Source of the DNA: an uncultured Collinsella sp.
Lineage (GTDB): Bacteria; Actinomycetota; Coriobacteriia; Coriobacteriales; Coriobacteriaceae
DNA: 64,000 nucleotides
Assembly: GCA_900541645.1 (NCBI GenBank)
Contig: UQKQ01000001.1
Coordinates: 323,860-387,859, forward strand
Direction of reading: 5' to 3'
Part shown: piece after piece, positions 17,221-25,507 of the stretch
Layout: each line of letters begins with the position of its first letter
Numbering within the stretch: position 1 is the stretch's first letter
Program-made: the position numbers and the translations under genes
The notes under the pieces: generated by a model
What the model was told of the DNA's origin: nothing
What the model saw: the letters and a program-made list of their open reading frames with translations, nothing else
The model's database searches: none

Positions 17221-17296
17221 AAAAATGGGCTTCAAATAGCCATGCTCAGCGCCTGCGCAATGCGGCGACGCATGGCATTTTGAAGCCCGTTTTTTG
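17221..17296 (+). terminator. Terminator after the metal exporter
   Basis: GGGCTTCAAA (17227-17236) pairs with TTTGAAGCCC (17278-17287), with inner GCCATG/CATGGC arms, flanked by A-run and T-run so it could act on both strands. Confidence 0.85.
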
Positions 17297-17337
17297 TTGA
17301 GCAATGGATTCCGAGCGCTCACACCGCTCAAAACAAA

Positions 17338-17373
17338 AAGGTAGATTTTAGGCATGTCTCAAAAATCTACCTT
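17338..17373 (-). terminator. Terminator for the YaiI gene (minus strand)
   Basis: AAGGTAGATTTT (17338-17349) and AAAATCTACCTT (17362-17373) are perfect 12-bp arms. On the minus strand the stem is followed by TTTTTGTTTT, just after the yaiI stop. Confidence 0.85.
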
Positions 17374-17375
17374 GG

Positions 17376-17858
17376 TTAGTGCAGCAACTCGGTGAGGTTG
17401 CGTTTAAAGCGGGCGCGGTCTTCGCTGGTAAATGCTGCCGGACCGCGAGTGCGTCCGCCGGCGCGGCGTACCTTCTTTTCCTCGTGGCGAATAAACAGCT
17501 GCATGTCGATGGTTGCTTTGTCGTAGACGCGTCCGCGCACACCGATAGCGGCGGCATCGCGCCCGAGCACCATGCTCGCCAAGCCAATGTCCTGCGTCAC
17601 GACCACGTCGCCCGCCTGCAGGCGTTCGACAATGGCAAAGTCGGCGCTGTCGGCGCCCACGCTCACGTCGAGCGTCGTGACCCAAAAGCCGCGTCGCGCG
17701 TGCTCGGCATCGCGCGGGTCGTCGCGGCGAATGTGCCGTTCCAGGTTTTGCGTGCTGTTGCCGGCGATAACAACGGCGACGCCCGCCCGCCGCGCGCAGT
17801 CAATCGACTCGCGTGTGACCGGGCAGGCGTCTGCATCAATAAAGAGCGTTCGTGGCAT
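17376..17858 (-). CDS. YaiI/YqxD family protein (DUF188)
   Basis: A 160-residue protein with the family N-terminus FIDADACPVTRE, in which the DADxCP block groups acidic residues like a PIN/FEN-type nuclease centre. GDVVVTQDIGLASMVL and the RGRVYDKATIDMQL segment are also family hallmarks. Its molecular function is not established; a nuclease-like role is often supposed. Its ATG directly abuts the stop of the DUF308 gene, so the two are one transcript. Confidence 0.88.
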   Translation of the reverse strand: MPRTLFIDADACPVTRESIDCARRAGVAVVIAGNSTQNLERHIRRDDPRDAEHARRGFWVTTLDVSVGADSADFAIVERLQAGDVVVTQDIGLASMVLGRDAAAIGVRGRVYDKATIDMQLFIRHEEKKVRRAGGRTRGPAAFTSEDRARFKRNLTELLH

Positions 17859-18461
17859 CTAGCGCACCAGTTTGCCAAACTGAATGGCGCGAACAATGAG
17901 CGTCACGCCAAACACCAGCAGCGCGGCACCGCTAAAGATGACGAGCATCTTGGCCGACCACAGCGGATAGATAAACACGAACATGCCCGCGATGATGGAG
18001 AGCGCGCCGCTCAGGATGGCGAGGGCGCGGTTGGCGGAAAGCTCGGATTCCAGAATCGACATGACGCCCTCGACGATCCAGCCAAAGCCGGCGACGACCA
18101 CCACGAGCGTGGTGAGCGTCGCGGTCGAGAAGGCCTGGTTGCGCAGGATTATGACGCCGCCCAGAATGATGAGCAGGTTGGAGATGATGCTCGTAACGCG
18201 CCAGCCGGTGGGCAGCAGCGGCTCGAAAACAGCGGTAAACAGCCTGATCGCGGCCGTGATCACAAAGTAGATGCCCAAGACGGTCGTCAGGAAGACGAGG
18301 GATTTGGCGGGCGCAAACAGCAGTGCGATGCCGGCGACGAGCGCCAAGACGCCCGTGATGGCGTAAATCCAGCGCACGGCCTTGACGGCCTTGCCTGCCA
18401 TGCTTTTCTCGTCAAATCCAAACGCGCTCGATTGCTTGTCATCGTTCTTAAAGATGCCCAT
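17859..18461 (-). CDS. HdeD-like DUF308 membrane protein
   Basis: A 200-residue protein with six hydrophobic helices and the internal two-fold repeat of short segments typical of DUF308/HdeD (WIYAITGVLALVAGIALLF and later LSGALSIIAGMFVFIYP). HdeD is linked to acid resistance in E. coli; for this protein the role is unknown. A short hydrophilic N-terminus (about 25 residues) precedes the first helix. It is the first gene of the pair with yaiI. GGAGAC precedes the start. Confidence 0.8.
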   Translation of the reverse strand: MGIFKNDDKQSSAFGFDEKSMAGKAVKAVRWIYAITGVLALVAGIALLFAPAKSLVFLTTVLGIYFVITAAIRLFTAVFEPLLPTGWRVTSIISNLLIILGGVIILRNQAFSTATLTTLVVVVAGFGWIVEGVMSILESELSANRALAILSGALSIIAGMFVFIYPLWSAKMLVIFSGAALLVFGVTLIVRAIQFGKLVR

Positions 18462-18694
18462 GATGTCTCCTTTCCGTGCGGCGTAAGCCGTAGCTCTTGC
18501 AACCAGTATCGCCCAAGGGCGCCGTCGCGTGGGGCGGGAAGGGCGAATGGGAGCCTCATCTTCCCGAATTGTTACCTTTGTTCCCGTTTGGATGCGGAAT
18601 ATTCAACAGGTGTGGAACATTGCGCCGCTGTGTGTAATTGCCTACGTTTTAGGTTAGATTTTCTTAAGAACAATTGGCTTTTATTGGGGGTCTT

Positions 18695-19366
18695 ATGAAC
18701 GAAGCTGTTCCCGCGGCGCCGGTAAGCGCCGAGTCGATGGCAAAGCAGGGTTGCGAAAAGCTTGGCCTGGACACGTTTGACGCGCTGGTCCGCCGCGCCC
18801 GTACGTGCCGCCGTTTTGACGAGTCCATGCGCGTGCCGCGCGAGTTTTTGCTCGAGCTGGCGGAACTGGCGCACCTGGCTCCCTGCGGCGCCAATGCTCA
18901 GCGTCTGCGTTTTCATGTGGTGAGCGGTACCGAGGATTGCGCGCGTGTATTTGATGAGCTTGCATGGGCCGGCGCGCTTAAGGATTGGTCGGGTCCTGCC
19001 GAGGGCGAGCGTCCGACCGGCTACATCGCGATTCTTGCCGAGCGCGCTGTTCCGGGTAAGCCCGCCGCGCCCATCACCGAGGTCGACACGGGCATTGCCG
19101 CGCAGACGATGATGCTCGCCGCTCGCAGCGCCACGCCCGAGGTGGCAGCCTGCATGTTCAAGGCCTTTACGCCCCACGCGATCGATGCTATGGGGCTCGA
19201 TAACGACAAGTATGAGCTCAAGCTGATCATGGCTTTTGGCGTGCCGGCCGAGACGCAGATGATCGATGCGATCGATTCCAACCCCGACGGCTCAATTAAT
19301 TACTGGCGTGACGATGCGCAGGTGCACCACGTACCCAAGCGCCCGCTCGCCGACGTGCTGGTGTAG
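18695..19366 (+). CDS. Nitroreductase family protein
   Basis: A 223-residue flavin-dependent oxidoreductase-like protein. ARTCRRFDES near the start is the Arg-x-x-Arg FMN-phosphate region, and LAHLAPCGANAQRLRFHVV the second flavin contact segment. DTGIAAQTMMLAA is the conserved dimer helix. Such enzymes reduce nitro compounds, quinones or act on other acceptors with NAD(P)H. The start ATG 18695 follows a GGGGG tract at good spacing, preferred over TTG 18674. Substrate unknown. Confidence 0.83.
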   Translation: MNEAVPAAPVSAESMAKQGCEKLGLDTFDALVRRARTCRRFDESMRVPREFLLELAELAHLAPCGANAQRLRFHVVSGTEDCARVFDELAWAGALKDWSGPAEGERPTGYIAILAERAVPGKPAAPITEVDTGIAAQTMMLAARSATPEVAACMFKAFTPHAIDAMGLDNDKYELKLIMAFGVPAETQMIDAIDSNPDGSINYWRDDAQVHHVPKRPLADVLV

Positions 19367-19398
19367 CTGAGCGTCACCGCGGCGTGATCAGACGGTAA

Positions 19399-19433
19399 AC
19401 CACCACAAAGGTGCCTGTCCCCTTTGTGGTGGT
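19399..19433. repeat. Palindromic repeat, ACCACCACAAAGG family (copy 2)
   Basis: Perfect 13-nt arms (19399-19411 and 19421-19433) around TGCCTGTCC, 15 nt upstream of a GTG-started gene. The spacer is the complement of the copy 1 spacer, so this copy is inverted relative to it. Confidence 0.88.
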
Positions 19434-19448
19434 ACGAGGGGAGGGTGT

Positions 19449-19991
19449 GTGGCAGATCTGTATTTGGTGCGGCATGGGCAGACTGAGCTCAATGTGCAGA
19501 GCATTTTGCAGGGCTGGCACGATTCGCCGCTTACGGCGCGCGGGCGCGAGCAGGCGCTGGCGGCGCGTACGGCGTTTGCGGCGCGTGGCGTGGCCTTTGA
19601 TCATGTGTATTCCTCGCCGTTGGGCCGGGCGCGGCATACGGCCGAGCTTATCGTTGGCGAGGGCCGTTCCATTGAGCTGGTCGATGACCTGCGTGAGTGG
19701 CATTTTGGCTCGCTGGAGGGCACATCAAATCGCGAGATGCCGCCGCAGCCCTGGGGCGATTATCCGGTGGCCTTTGGCGGTGAGTCGGAAGTGCAGCTTC
19801 AGTCGCGCATGGTCGCGGCGCTGTCCCGCATCATGGCCAGGCCGCAGCACGACTGCGTGCTGGCGGTTTCCCACGGCTCAGCCTGCCAGGAGTTTCTTGA
19901 GTATGTGACTGGCGGGGGGGAGCTACCCGACAACGGTGCCGTGCTTCATTTTGGCTATTGCGATGGGGCGTTTTCGCTCTTGGGTTGGTAA
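19449..19991 (+). CDS. Histidine phosphatase family protein (first of tandem pair)
   Basis: A 180-residue cytoplasmic phosphatase with LVRHGQTE (phosphorylated His9, Arg8), Arg60 in SSPLGRARHT, Glu83 in LREWHFGSLEG and second catalytic His142 in VSHGSA. These are the four core residues of the phosphoglycerate-mutase-like branch. The likely start is GTG 19449 after GAGGGGAGGG. A G7 run (19914-19920) lies in the coding region, in frame here. It is followed 17 nt later by a close relative, so the pair probably arose by duplication. Confidence 0.87.
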   Translation: MADLYLVRHGQTELNVQSILQGWHDSPLTARGREQALAARTAFAARGVAFDHVYSSPLGRARHTAELIVGEGRSIELVDDLREWHFGSLEGTSNREMPPQPWGDYPVAFGGESEVQLQSRMVAALSRIMARPQHDCVLAVSHGSACQEFLEYVTGGGELPDNGAVLHFGYCDGAFSLLGW

Positions 19992-20008
19992 CGAACGAAA
20001 GGACCCCT

Positions 20009-20644
20009 ATGAATAAAGATCTGTATCTGGTCCGTCATGGACAGACGATATTCAACCTTAAGCGTATCATTCAGGGGTGGAGTGACTCGCCGCTCACACA
20101 GCTGGGCTGCGATCAGGCGGCGCGTGCCGGCATGTTCTTGCGTGCGCGCGGCATTGAGCCCGACCACGCCTACACCTCTACGCTGCACCGCACCGAACAG
20201 ACCATCGCCAACTTGTGGCCGGGCTTGGCGTACGAGCGCCTGGACGGCCTGCGTGAGTGGTTCTTTGGCGACTTTGAGGCCGAGCGCGTGATGCTCATGC
20301 CCGAGCGCCCGTGGCGCGATTTCTATCGCCAGTTTGGCGGCGAGGGTCAGGTGCAGGTGCGTGAGCGCATGGTGACGACGCTGACCGAGCTCATGCGACG
20401 CCCGGACCACGAGTGCGTCCTTGCGGTGAGCCACGGATCGGCCATCAAGGAGTTTTTGGACCACGTGAGGGGAGCGGCGGCCGACGAGCGCGAGCGCGTG
20501 CCGGGCAACTGCTCGGTGCTGCATTTCGTGTTTGACGACGAGGCCGGTACGTTTGAGCTGATTGAGATTTTTACGCAGGAGGATTACGCGCGCGAGCTGG
20601 GTCTTGAACCGCTTGTGGTTACTGCAGGTCCGCAGCGCGGATAA
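20009..20644 (+). CDS. Histidine phosphatase family protein (second of tandem pair)
   Basis: A 211-residue relative of the preceding gene, with LVRHGQTIFN (catalytic His10), TSTLHRTEQT, LREWFFGDFE and VSHGSAIKEF. The shared block ILQGWHDSPL / IIQGWSDSPL shows the two are paralogues. It has a longer insert and a C-terminal tail (residues about 150-211) absent from its partner. ATG 20009 follows GAAAGGA. The target could be a phosphorylated sugar, nucleotide or phosphoprotein. Confidence 0.87.
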   Translation: MNKDLYLVRHGQTIFNLKRIIQGWSDSPLTQLGCDQAARAGMFLRARGIEPDHAYTSTLHRTEQTIANLWPGLAYERLDGLREWFFGDFEAERVMLMPERPWRDFYRQFGGEGQVQVRERMVTTLTELMRRPDHECVLAVSHGSAIKEFLDHVRGAAADERERVPGNCSVLHFVFDDEAGTFELIEIFTQEDYARELGLEPLVVTAGPQRG

Positions 20645-20691
20645 CGCGAGCGTGGCGGCACGGGTCGCCGGCATAACTTCTCGATGCAAAA

Positions 20692-20728
20692 GGGGCGGAG
20701 ATGCATGTACCTGCTGCATCTCCGCCCC
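20692..20728. terminator. Terminator between convergent genes
   Basis: 14-bp perfect arms 20692-20705 and 20715-20728. On the minus strand the stem runs into TTTTGCATC, so it mainly serves the DUF1015-like gene; it may also stop the phosphatase pair. Confidence 0.8.
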
Positions 20729-20776
20729 CCCCTGTTTGTTGAGCTGCCGATTTTTGTGCTGGGCGGTCTGGTCTTG

Positions 20777-21460
20777 CTAGAACCGCGCGACCTGGTGCGT
20801 GAGCAGACCTGTCGGAACTTGCGGCGCGGCGCCGCTGACCTGCGCGGCGGGGAAGAGCACGGCAACGGTAAAGTTGAACGGCTCCTTGCCGGTGTACGTT
20901 CCGGCGGCACGGGCCTCATCGGCCAGCAGCTGCGACGCCCCGGTCAGAGCGGCGGCGTAGGCGGGGTCGTCGGTCAGCGCCGGCTCCGGTGCTTGGTCGA
21001 GCATAGCGCGGATGGCCCCGACGGCGTCCTCGCGCTTGACCTCCCACACGTGGTGCGTAATGCCCGCAGGATCGGTGACGGCGTAGAGCGAGGCGCCCTC
21101 TTTGGCAGCGCCCAGGATGATATCCATGACGGGCGAGGCCTCGTAGGCGAGCGACACGGGGCGCGGCTGCACCTTGAGCTCGGCGATCGCGCGCGCGGCG
21201 GCGGCCACGTCGGCGCTGGCATCGCCCTTGTCGCCCGCAAGTACACTCGTCGGGCAGATCGCCACGACACCCGTCACACGTCCCGGCTCGCCCGAGCATT
21301 CGTACACGTAATACGCCGCGCCTGGATCCTTGAGCATTAGGCCGTCAGCAATGGCGCCGCGCAGGGCGTCGTTGCCGCTCAGGATACCGCCCATCGCAGG
21401 CAGCGCCTCGAGCACACGGTCCTGAGCCGGGCGGATGCAGGGAAACGGAAGTGCTTTCAT
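20777..21460 (-). CDS. DUF1015-like protein, short form
   Basis: A 227-residue protein beginning LPFPCIRPAQDRV, like the DUF1015 opening where a proline-arginine motif follows a short strand. HHVWEVKREDAVGAIRAML resembles the mid-family segment. The long family usually has a later ADGHHRYET-type block, which is missing here; length is about half the usual. It may be a truncated relative with a changed role. No function is established. Confidence 0.5.
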   Translation of the reverse strand: MKALPFPCIRPAQDRVLEALPAMGGILSGNDALRGAIADGLMLKDPGAAYYVYECSGEPGRVTGVVAICPTSVLAGDKGDASADVAAAARAIAELKVQPRPVSLAYEASPVMDIILGAAKEGASLYAVTDPAGITHHVWEVKREDAVGAIRAMLDQAPEPALTDDPAYAAALTGASQLLADEARAAGTYTGKEPFNFTVAVLFPAAQVSGAAPQVPTGLLTHQVARF

Positions 21461-21499
21461 GGGCGGTCCTAACGCACGAGTCGGTTTGTTCGCGGCTTA

Positions 21500-22720
21500 T
21501 TATGCCCCAACTTGGCCGCTTGCGTCCCAGAGCGTGTTATCGGCAAGCGCGATGAGCACGTTTTGGCAGCGAACGATATCGGCATGGGGCACATACTCGT
21601 TGGGCTTGTGCGCGAGCGCCAACGAGCCGGGGCCGTAGCTCATACAATTGCGGTTGCCTGTCTTGCCGGCAATGACGGCGGTATCGGTGTAGCCGGTAAA
21701 GAAGCCGACGGTCGTGTCCGCGTCCGTTACGTCATCGGCGGCACGCTTGAGCGCTGCTAGAAGGGGAGAGTTCGGGTCGCGCTCGATGGCGGGGCGGTCG
21801 CCCGTCACTGTGTAGCTGCCATGGCAACCGGGAACGGCGGCTTCGGCGACGGCGATGGCATGCTCGACCATATTGATTGCGGCGGCCGTATCGGTCGGCG
21901 GGGTCAGGCGCATGTCGACCCAGACTTTGGCGCGGTCGGGTACGACGTAGGGGCGATATCCGCCCTCGATTTGGCCAAACGTGATGGTCGAAGGCCCCAG
22001 CTCATCGTGCGCGGGCAGCGCCGCAAACGCGCGACGAAGCGAACACACGACCTCGGCCATGGCGGCGACGGCATCCGCGCCCTTCCAAGGCTGGCTCGCA
22101 TGCGCCGTCACGCCAGCCATTTCAATCTCGAACCACGTACGCCCCTTGTGCGCCACCTGGATCTGTCCGTCGGTGGGCTCGGTGTCCAGCACCCATTCGC
22201 GCGAGCTGACCCAGCCAGCATCGATCGCGGCCTCTGAGCCGCGCATGAAGTCTTCCTCGTCGACCGAGCAGATGAGCGAAAAGCCGCGGCGTGGCAGCGC
22301 GCCATCCGCCGCCACGCGCTCGAGCGTATGGATCAGTGCGGCAATAGCGCAGGCCAGGCCACCCTTCATATCGCAGGCACCGCGGCCATAGAGTTTATCG
22401 TCGCGCACAACCGCCCCAAGCGGTGCGATGTCTGCGTCCCAACCATCGCCCAAGGTGACGGTATCCATGTGGCAGATATAGATCAGCCGCGGCTCGTCGC
22501 TTTGGCCCGGCACGGTGACTTTAAGGTTGCGGCGCCCGGGCAGCACTTCGAGCTCCTCAATCTGCACGGCATCGAGCGCAGAACTATCAAGTTGTGCCAG
22601 CTGCTGCTCAATGAGCCTCTTAATGAAGCGCTCAATTTCATCCTCATACGCGCCCGGGTTTGAGCTGTCGATCCGCACGAGCTCCTGCGCAAGCCGCCAG
22701 GCAAAGTCCTCATCAACCAT
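21500..22720 (-). CDS. M20 family metallohydrolase, ArgE/DapE-like
   Basis: A 406-residue zinc hydrolase of the ArgE/DapE/carboxypeptidase branch. Metal motifs: ICHMDTV (His84, Asp86), GACDMKGG (bridging Asp117), SVDEED (Glu155, Glu156), and HKPNEYV near the C-terminus (late His ligand). It likely removes an acyl group or amino acid from an amide; the substrate is not readable. I start at ATG 22720, with GAGG 6 nt upstream; an in-frame ATG at 22750 is less likely. It is divergent from the gene at 22875. Confidence 0.85.
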   Translation of the reverse strand: MVDEDFAWRLAQELVRIDSSNPGAYEDEIERFIKRLIEQQLAQLDSSALDAVQIEELEVLPGRRNLKVTVPGQSDEPRLIYICHMDTVTLGDGWDADIAPLGAVVRDDKLYGRGACDMKGGLACAIAALIHTLERVAADGALPRRGFSLICSVDEEDFMRGSEAAIDAGWVSSREWVLDTEPTDGQIQVAHKGRTWFEIEMAGVTAHASQPWKGADAVAAMAEVVCSLRRAFAALPAHDELGPSTITFGQIEGGYRPYVVPDRAKVWVDMRLTPPTDTAAAINMVEHAIAVAEAAVPGCHGSYTVTGDRPAIERDPNSPLLAALKRAADDVTDADTTVGFFTGYTDTAVIAGKTGNRNCMSYGPGSLALAHKPNEYVPHADIVRCQNVLIALADNTLWDASGQVGA

Positions 22721-22874
22721 ATGCAACCTCACAATCAGTCTGCTTTCCAAACCGATTGTAAGCCTCTTGATAGATCCGCGGCGTGCGCGCAGCGGTATTT
22801 ACCGTTCGCAGGCCGAGCCAGCGCGTTTGCCGTCCAGGCGGGTTTACAAACGACGCGGTGGGTACGTACCCTTC

Positions 22875-23924
22875 ATGGACGACATGCTGTGCGACATATC
22901 TGCCTTTCGGTATCACCGGATACCCCCACAGGTCTTGGCAATAATGCCGGACCTGCCCGATTCTGCGGACGATCCGCGCAGGGAGCACCTATGTGAGCAT
23001 CCGCTCGTCAAGCATTTCCTGGGCACCCCGTTACACGTGTTGGCGCAGGGCGTCTGCGGGCGCAAGGGCGATCGCATTGTCAGGCATGTTTGGAACGGGG
23101 AGAGGCCGTTTGATTCCGTGCGGCAGACGGAGTTTGGCCTCGATGTCGCGTCCCCGCTCTTTACCCTGCTGACCCTGGCTTCCTCGGTCTCAAACGAGCG
23201 TCTAATCATGTGCATGTATGAGATGTGCGGCACCTTTGCCGTGTGCAAGATTGCGCCTCAGGTAAAGTCGGCACTTGAGCAGGCATATGGGAGCCGATGG
23301 AGTGACGCACGGTCGGGCTGGGAAAACGTAAAGGATGTCTCGGGGAATCCAACGGACTTGTGGAAACGACCTCCCTTGATCGAGCTCTCTGAGCTTATAG
23401 AGTTCGTCGATAAGGTCCGGGGGCTCCGCGGCGCTAAATCGTTCATACGAGCCGCGAAATGCATTACGGGGGTGGCAGCATCGCCGCTCGAGGTCCAGGC
23501 TTCGATGCTGTTTGGCCTTACGAGGTTGCGCGGCGGCGAAGGGCTGAGCCTTACCAATAACGTTGAGATTCGTATGACGCGCAGCGCCCGCCTGATTTCG
23601 GGGCTTGATAGGCGCTATGCCGATATCCTGCTGGCAAATAAGGACGGCAGCCGAGAGTGTCTGGTTGAATGCCAAGGTAAAGCCATTCACGGATCCATTG
23701 AATACAAGATCTCGGACTCCGATCGAACGACGGCCTTGCAAGCCATGGGATATCCCGTCGTTCTGATGACCTATGGTCAGCTGGCCGACTTCGATGCCTT
23801 CCGCGTGGTGATGGAGCTCATCATGTCCTATCTCGATGTGCCGCTGAAAGACAAGACGCCGCGACAGCAGGAGCTCGAACGGCGGCTTCGTGAGGAGATT
23901 TTTATCGATTGGGCGGGAATGTAG
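22875..23924 (+). CDS. AbiEi/DUF559-like protein, paralogue of the 13443 gene
   Basis: A 349-residue protein of unknown function, related to the product at 13443-14633: MYEMCGTFAV matches the FELCGAYSL block, and SPLEVQASMLFGLTRLRGGEGL matches its SPMETAF segment. The C-terminal ECQGKAIH and DSDRTTALQAMGYPVVLMTYGQ follow the Vsr/DUF559 order, but Asp/Glu spacing is altered, so nuclease activity may be lost. The start is uncertain; ATG 22875 or 22884, no clear ribosome site. No toxin partner is adjacent. Confidence 0.55.
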   Translation: MDDMLCDISAFRYHRIPPQVLAIMPDLPDSADDPRREHLCEHPLVKHFLGTPLHVLAQGVCGRKGDRIVRHVWNGERPFDSVRQTEFGLDVASPLFTLLTLASSVSNERLIMCMYEMCGTFAVCKIAPQVKSALEQAYGSRWSDARSGWENVKDVSGNPTDLWKRPPLIELSELIEFVDKVRGLRGAKSFIRAAKCITGVAASPLEVQASMLFGLTRLRGGEGLSLTNNVEIRMTRSARLISGLDRRYADILLANKDGSRECLVECQGKAIHGSIEYKISDSDRTTALQAMGYPVVLMTYGQLADFDAFRVVMELIMSYLDVPLKDKTPRQQELERRLREEIFIDWAGM

Positions 23925-24201
23925 TCGCGCGGTGGGTAAACGGTAGCGCGAGCTAGAGTTCTGGTCGCAAAAAGGCTTCAATTTTGCCTTGGAGGGACCC
24001 TAAAAATGCTATCTAGAATAAGTTGTTTCGGAAAATAGACAGTCAACTTACATTCGGCACATAGAGACCGATTTTTACCTACTAAAGTCCCTGATAAAGC
24101 TGTTTATCAAAGCGGGTGTGCTTAGCGACTGGAGCCTCACTATCGATTATCTGAAAAAACTTGTTCCGGGTATCATTTTAAAGTCGTCCGGAGCAACAAA
24201 A
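23925..24201. other. AT-rich non-coding gap
   Basis: No supported gene on either strand. The sequence is AT-rich relative to the window and contains no obvious repeats matching the others described. The serA terminator begins at its end. Confidence 0.4.
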
Positions 24202-24232
24202 TCGCCCCCCGTTTCGTGAAAACGGGGGGCGA
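24202..24232 (-). terminator. Terminator for serA
   Basis: 13-bp perfect arms (24202-24214 and 24220-24232) with a 5-nt loop. On the minus strand the stem runs into TTTTGTTGC. Confidence 0.9.
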
Positions 24233-24271
24233 ATGGGCTTCGTGGTCTGTCTGGCAGGCTTGGCACCGGCG

Positions 24272-25435
24272 CTATTTAATCACGCGCACGCGATACATCG
24301 ACGGAATCTGCTTGAGCGCCTCGATCGTGCTGCCGTCCAGGTGCTCATCGGTGTCGAACATAGTGTAGGCGTTCTCGCCAGCGGACTCGTTGGTCATGCG
24401 CTGCACGTTGGCGTTGTCCTTGGCGAGAATGGCCGTGATCTGGCCGATCATGTTGGGCACGTTGGCATGCAGGCAGGCAATGCGGCTTGCGGCGCGCGCC
24501 TTGCCCATGCTGCAGGCGGGGTAGTTGACGCTGTGCGCGATGTTGCCGTTTTCCAGGTAATCCTTGAGCTCGCTGATGGCCATGTCGGCGCAGTTGGCCT
24601 CGGCCTCGCCGGTGCCGGCGCCCGAATGCGTGGTGATAAACGTATTGGGCATCTTGACGGTCTTGGGCGTGGCAAAGTCGCAGCTAAACCAGCTGAGCTT
24701 GCCCTCGCGCAGGGCGGCGTCGACGGCGTCCTCGTCAATGATGGTCTCGCGCGCGTAGTTGATGAGCACGGCGTCGGGCGCCAGCAGGTTAATCTGCTCG
24801 GTGCTTATCATGCCGATGGTGTCTGCCTTGCTGGGCACGTGCACGGTGAGGTAGTCGCAGCCGCGGCACAGATCCTCGAGCGTGCCCACGCGCTGCACCT
24901 CGCGGCTCAGCACCCACGCGTGCTCGACGGAAATGAACGGATCGTAGCCGTAGACGTCCATGCCCAGGTCGACGCAGGCGTTGGCGACCTTGGAGCCCAC
25001 GTTGCCCAGGCCGATGACGCCGATGCGCTTGCCCTTGAGCTCGCGGCCCACAAAGGCCTTCTTGGCCTTCTCGGCGTCGACCTGGATCTCGGGGTCGTCG
25101 GCGTTGTTGCGCACCCAGTTCATCGACTGTACCACGCCGCGGCTCGAGAGCACCAGCATGCCCAGGACGAGCTCCTTGACGGCGTTGCTGTTGGCACCGG
25201 GGGAGTTAAAGACGACGACGCCCTTCTTGGCGTACTCCTCGACGGGGATGTTGTTGACGCCGGCGCCGCAGCGGGCGATGGCGCGGATGCCCTCGGGCAG
25301 CTCGTAGCCGTGCAGGTCGGTGGAGCGCATCAGGATGGCGTCGGCCTCCTCGGCGGTGCCCACAAACTCGTAGCCCTCGCCAAACTCGACCTTGCCGTCT
25401 TTGGTGATGTCGTCGATGGTCTTAATCTTACGCAT
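24272..25435 (-). CDS. serA: D-3-phosphoglycerate dehydrogenase
   Basis: A 387-residue NAD-dependent dehydrogenase for the first step of serine synthesis from 3-phosphoglycerate. It shows substrate residues in RCGAGVNNI, Rossmann GLGNVG (142-147), catalytic Arg229 (NYARE) and His270 (TTHSGAG). The C-terminal ~75 residues (RIACLHANVPNMIGQITAIL) form an ACT-like regulatory domain, so serine feedback is plausible. It lacks the intervening domain of long forms. It follows serC by 72 nt, one operon. serB is not identifiable here. Confidence 0.93.
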   Translation of the reverse strand: MRKIKTIDDITKDGKVEFGEGYEFVGTAEEADAILMRSTDLHGYELPEGIRAIARCGAGVNNIPVEEYAKKGVVVFNSPGANSNAVKELVLGMLVLSSRGVVQSMNWVRNNADDPEIQVDAEKAKKAFVGRELKGKRIGVIGLGNVGSKVANACVDLGMDVYGYDPFISVEHAWVLSREVQRVGTLEDLCRGCDYLTVHVPSKADTIGMISTEQINLLAPDAVLINYARETIIDEDAVDAALREGKLSWFSCDFATPKTVKMPNTFITTHSGAGTGEAEANCADMAISELKDYLENGNIAHSVNYPACSMGKARAASRIACLHANVPNMIGQITAILAKDNANVQRMTNESAGENAYTMFDTDEHLDGSTIEALKQIPSMYRVRVIK

Positions 25436-25507
25436 GGAAAAACTCCTTAGCAGGTTTTGATCTAAACAGGGTGGTTTGAGATGGCTGGTCGGCCCGCGTG
25501 CTGCGGG

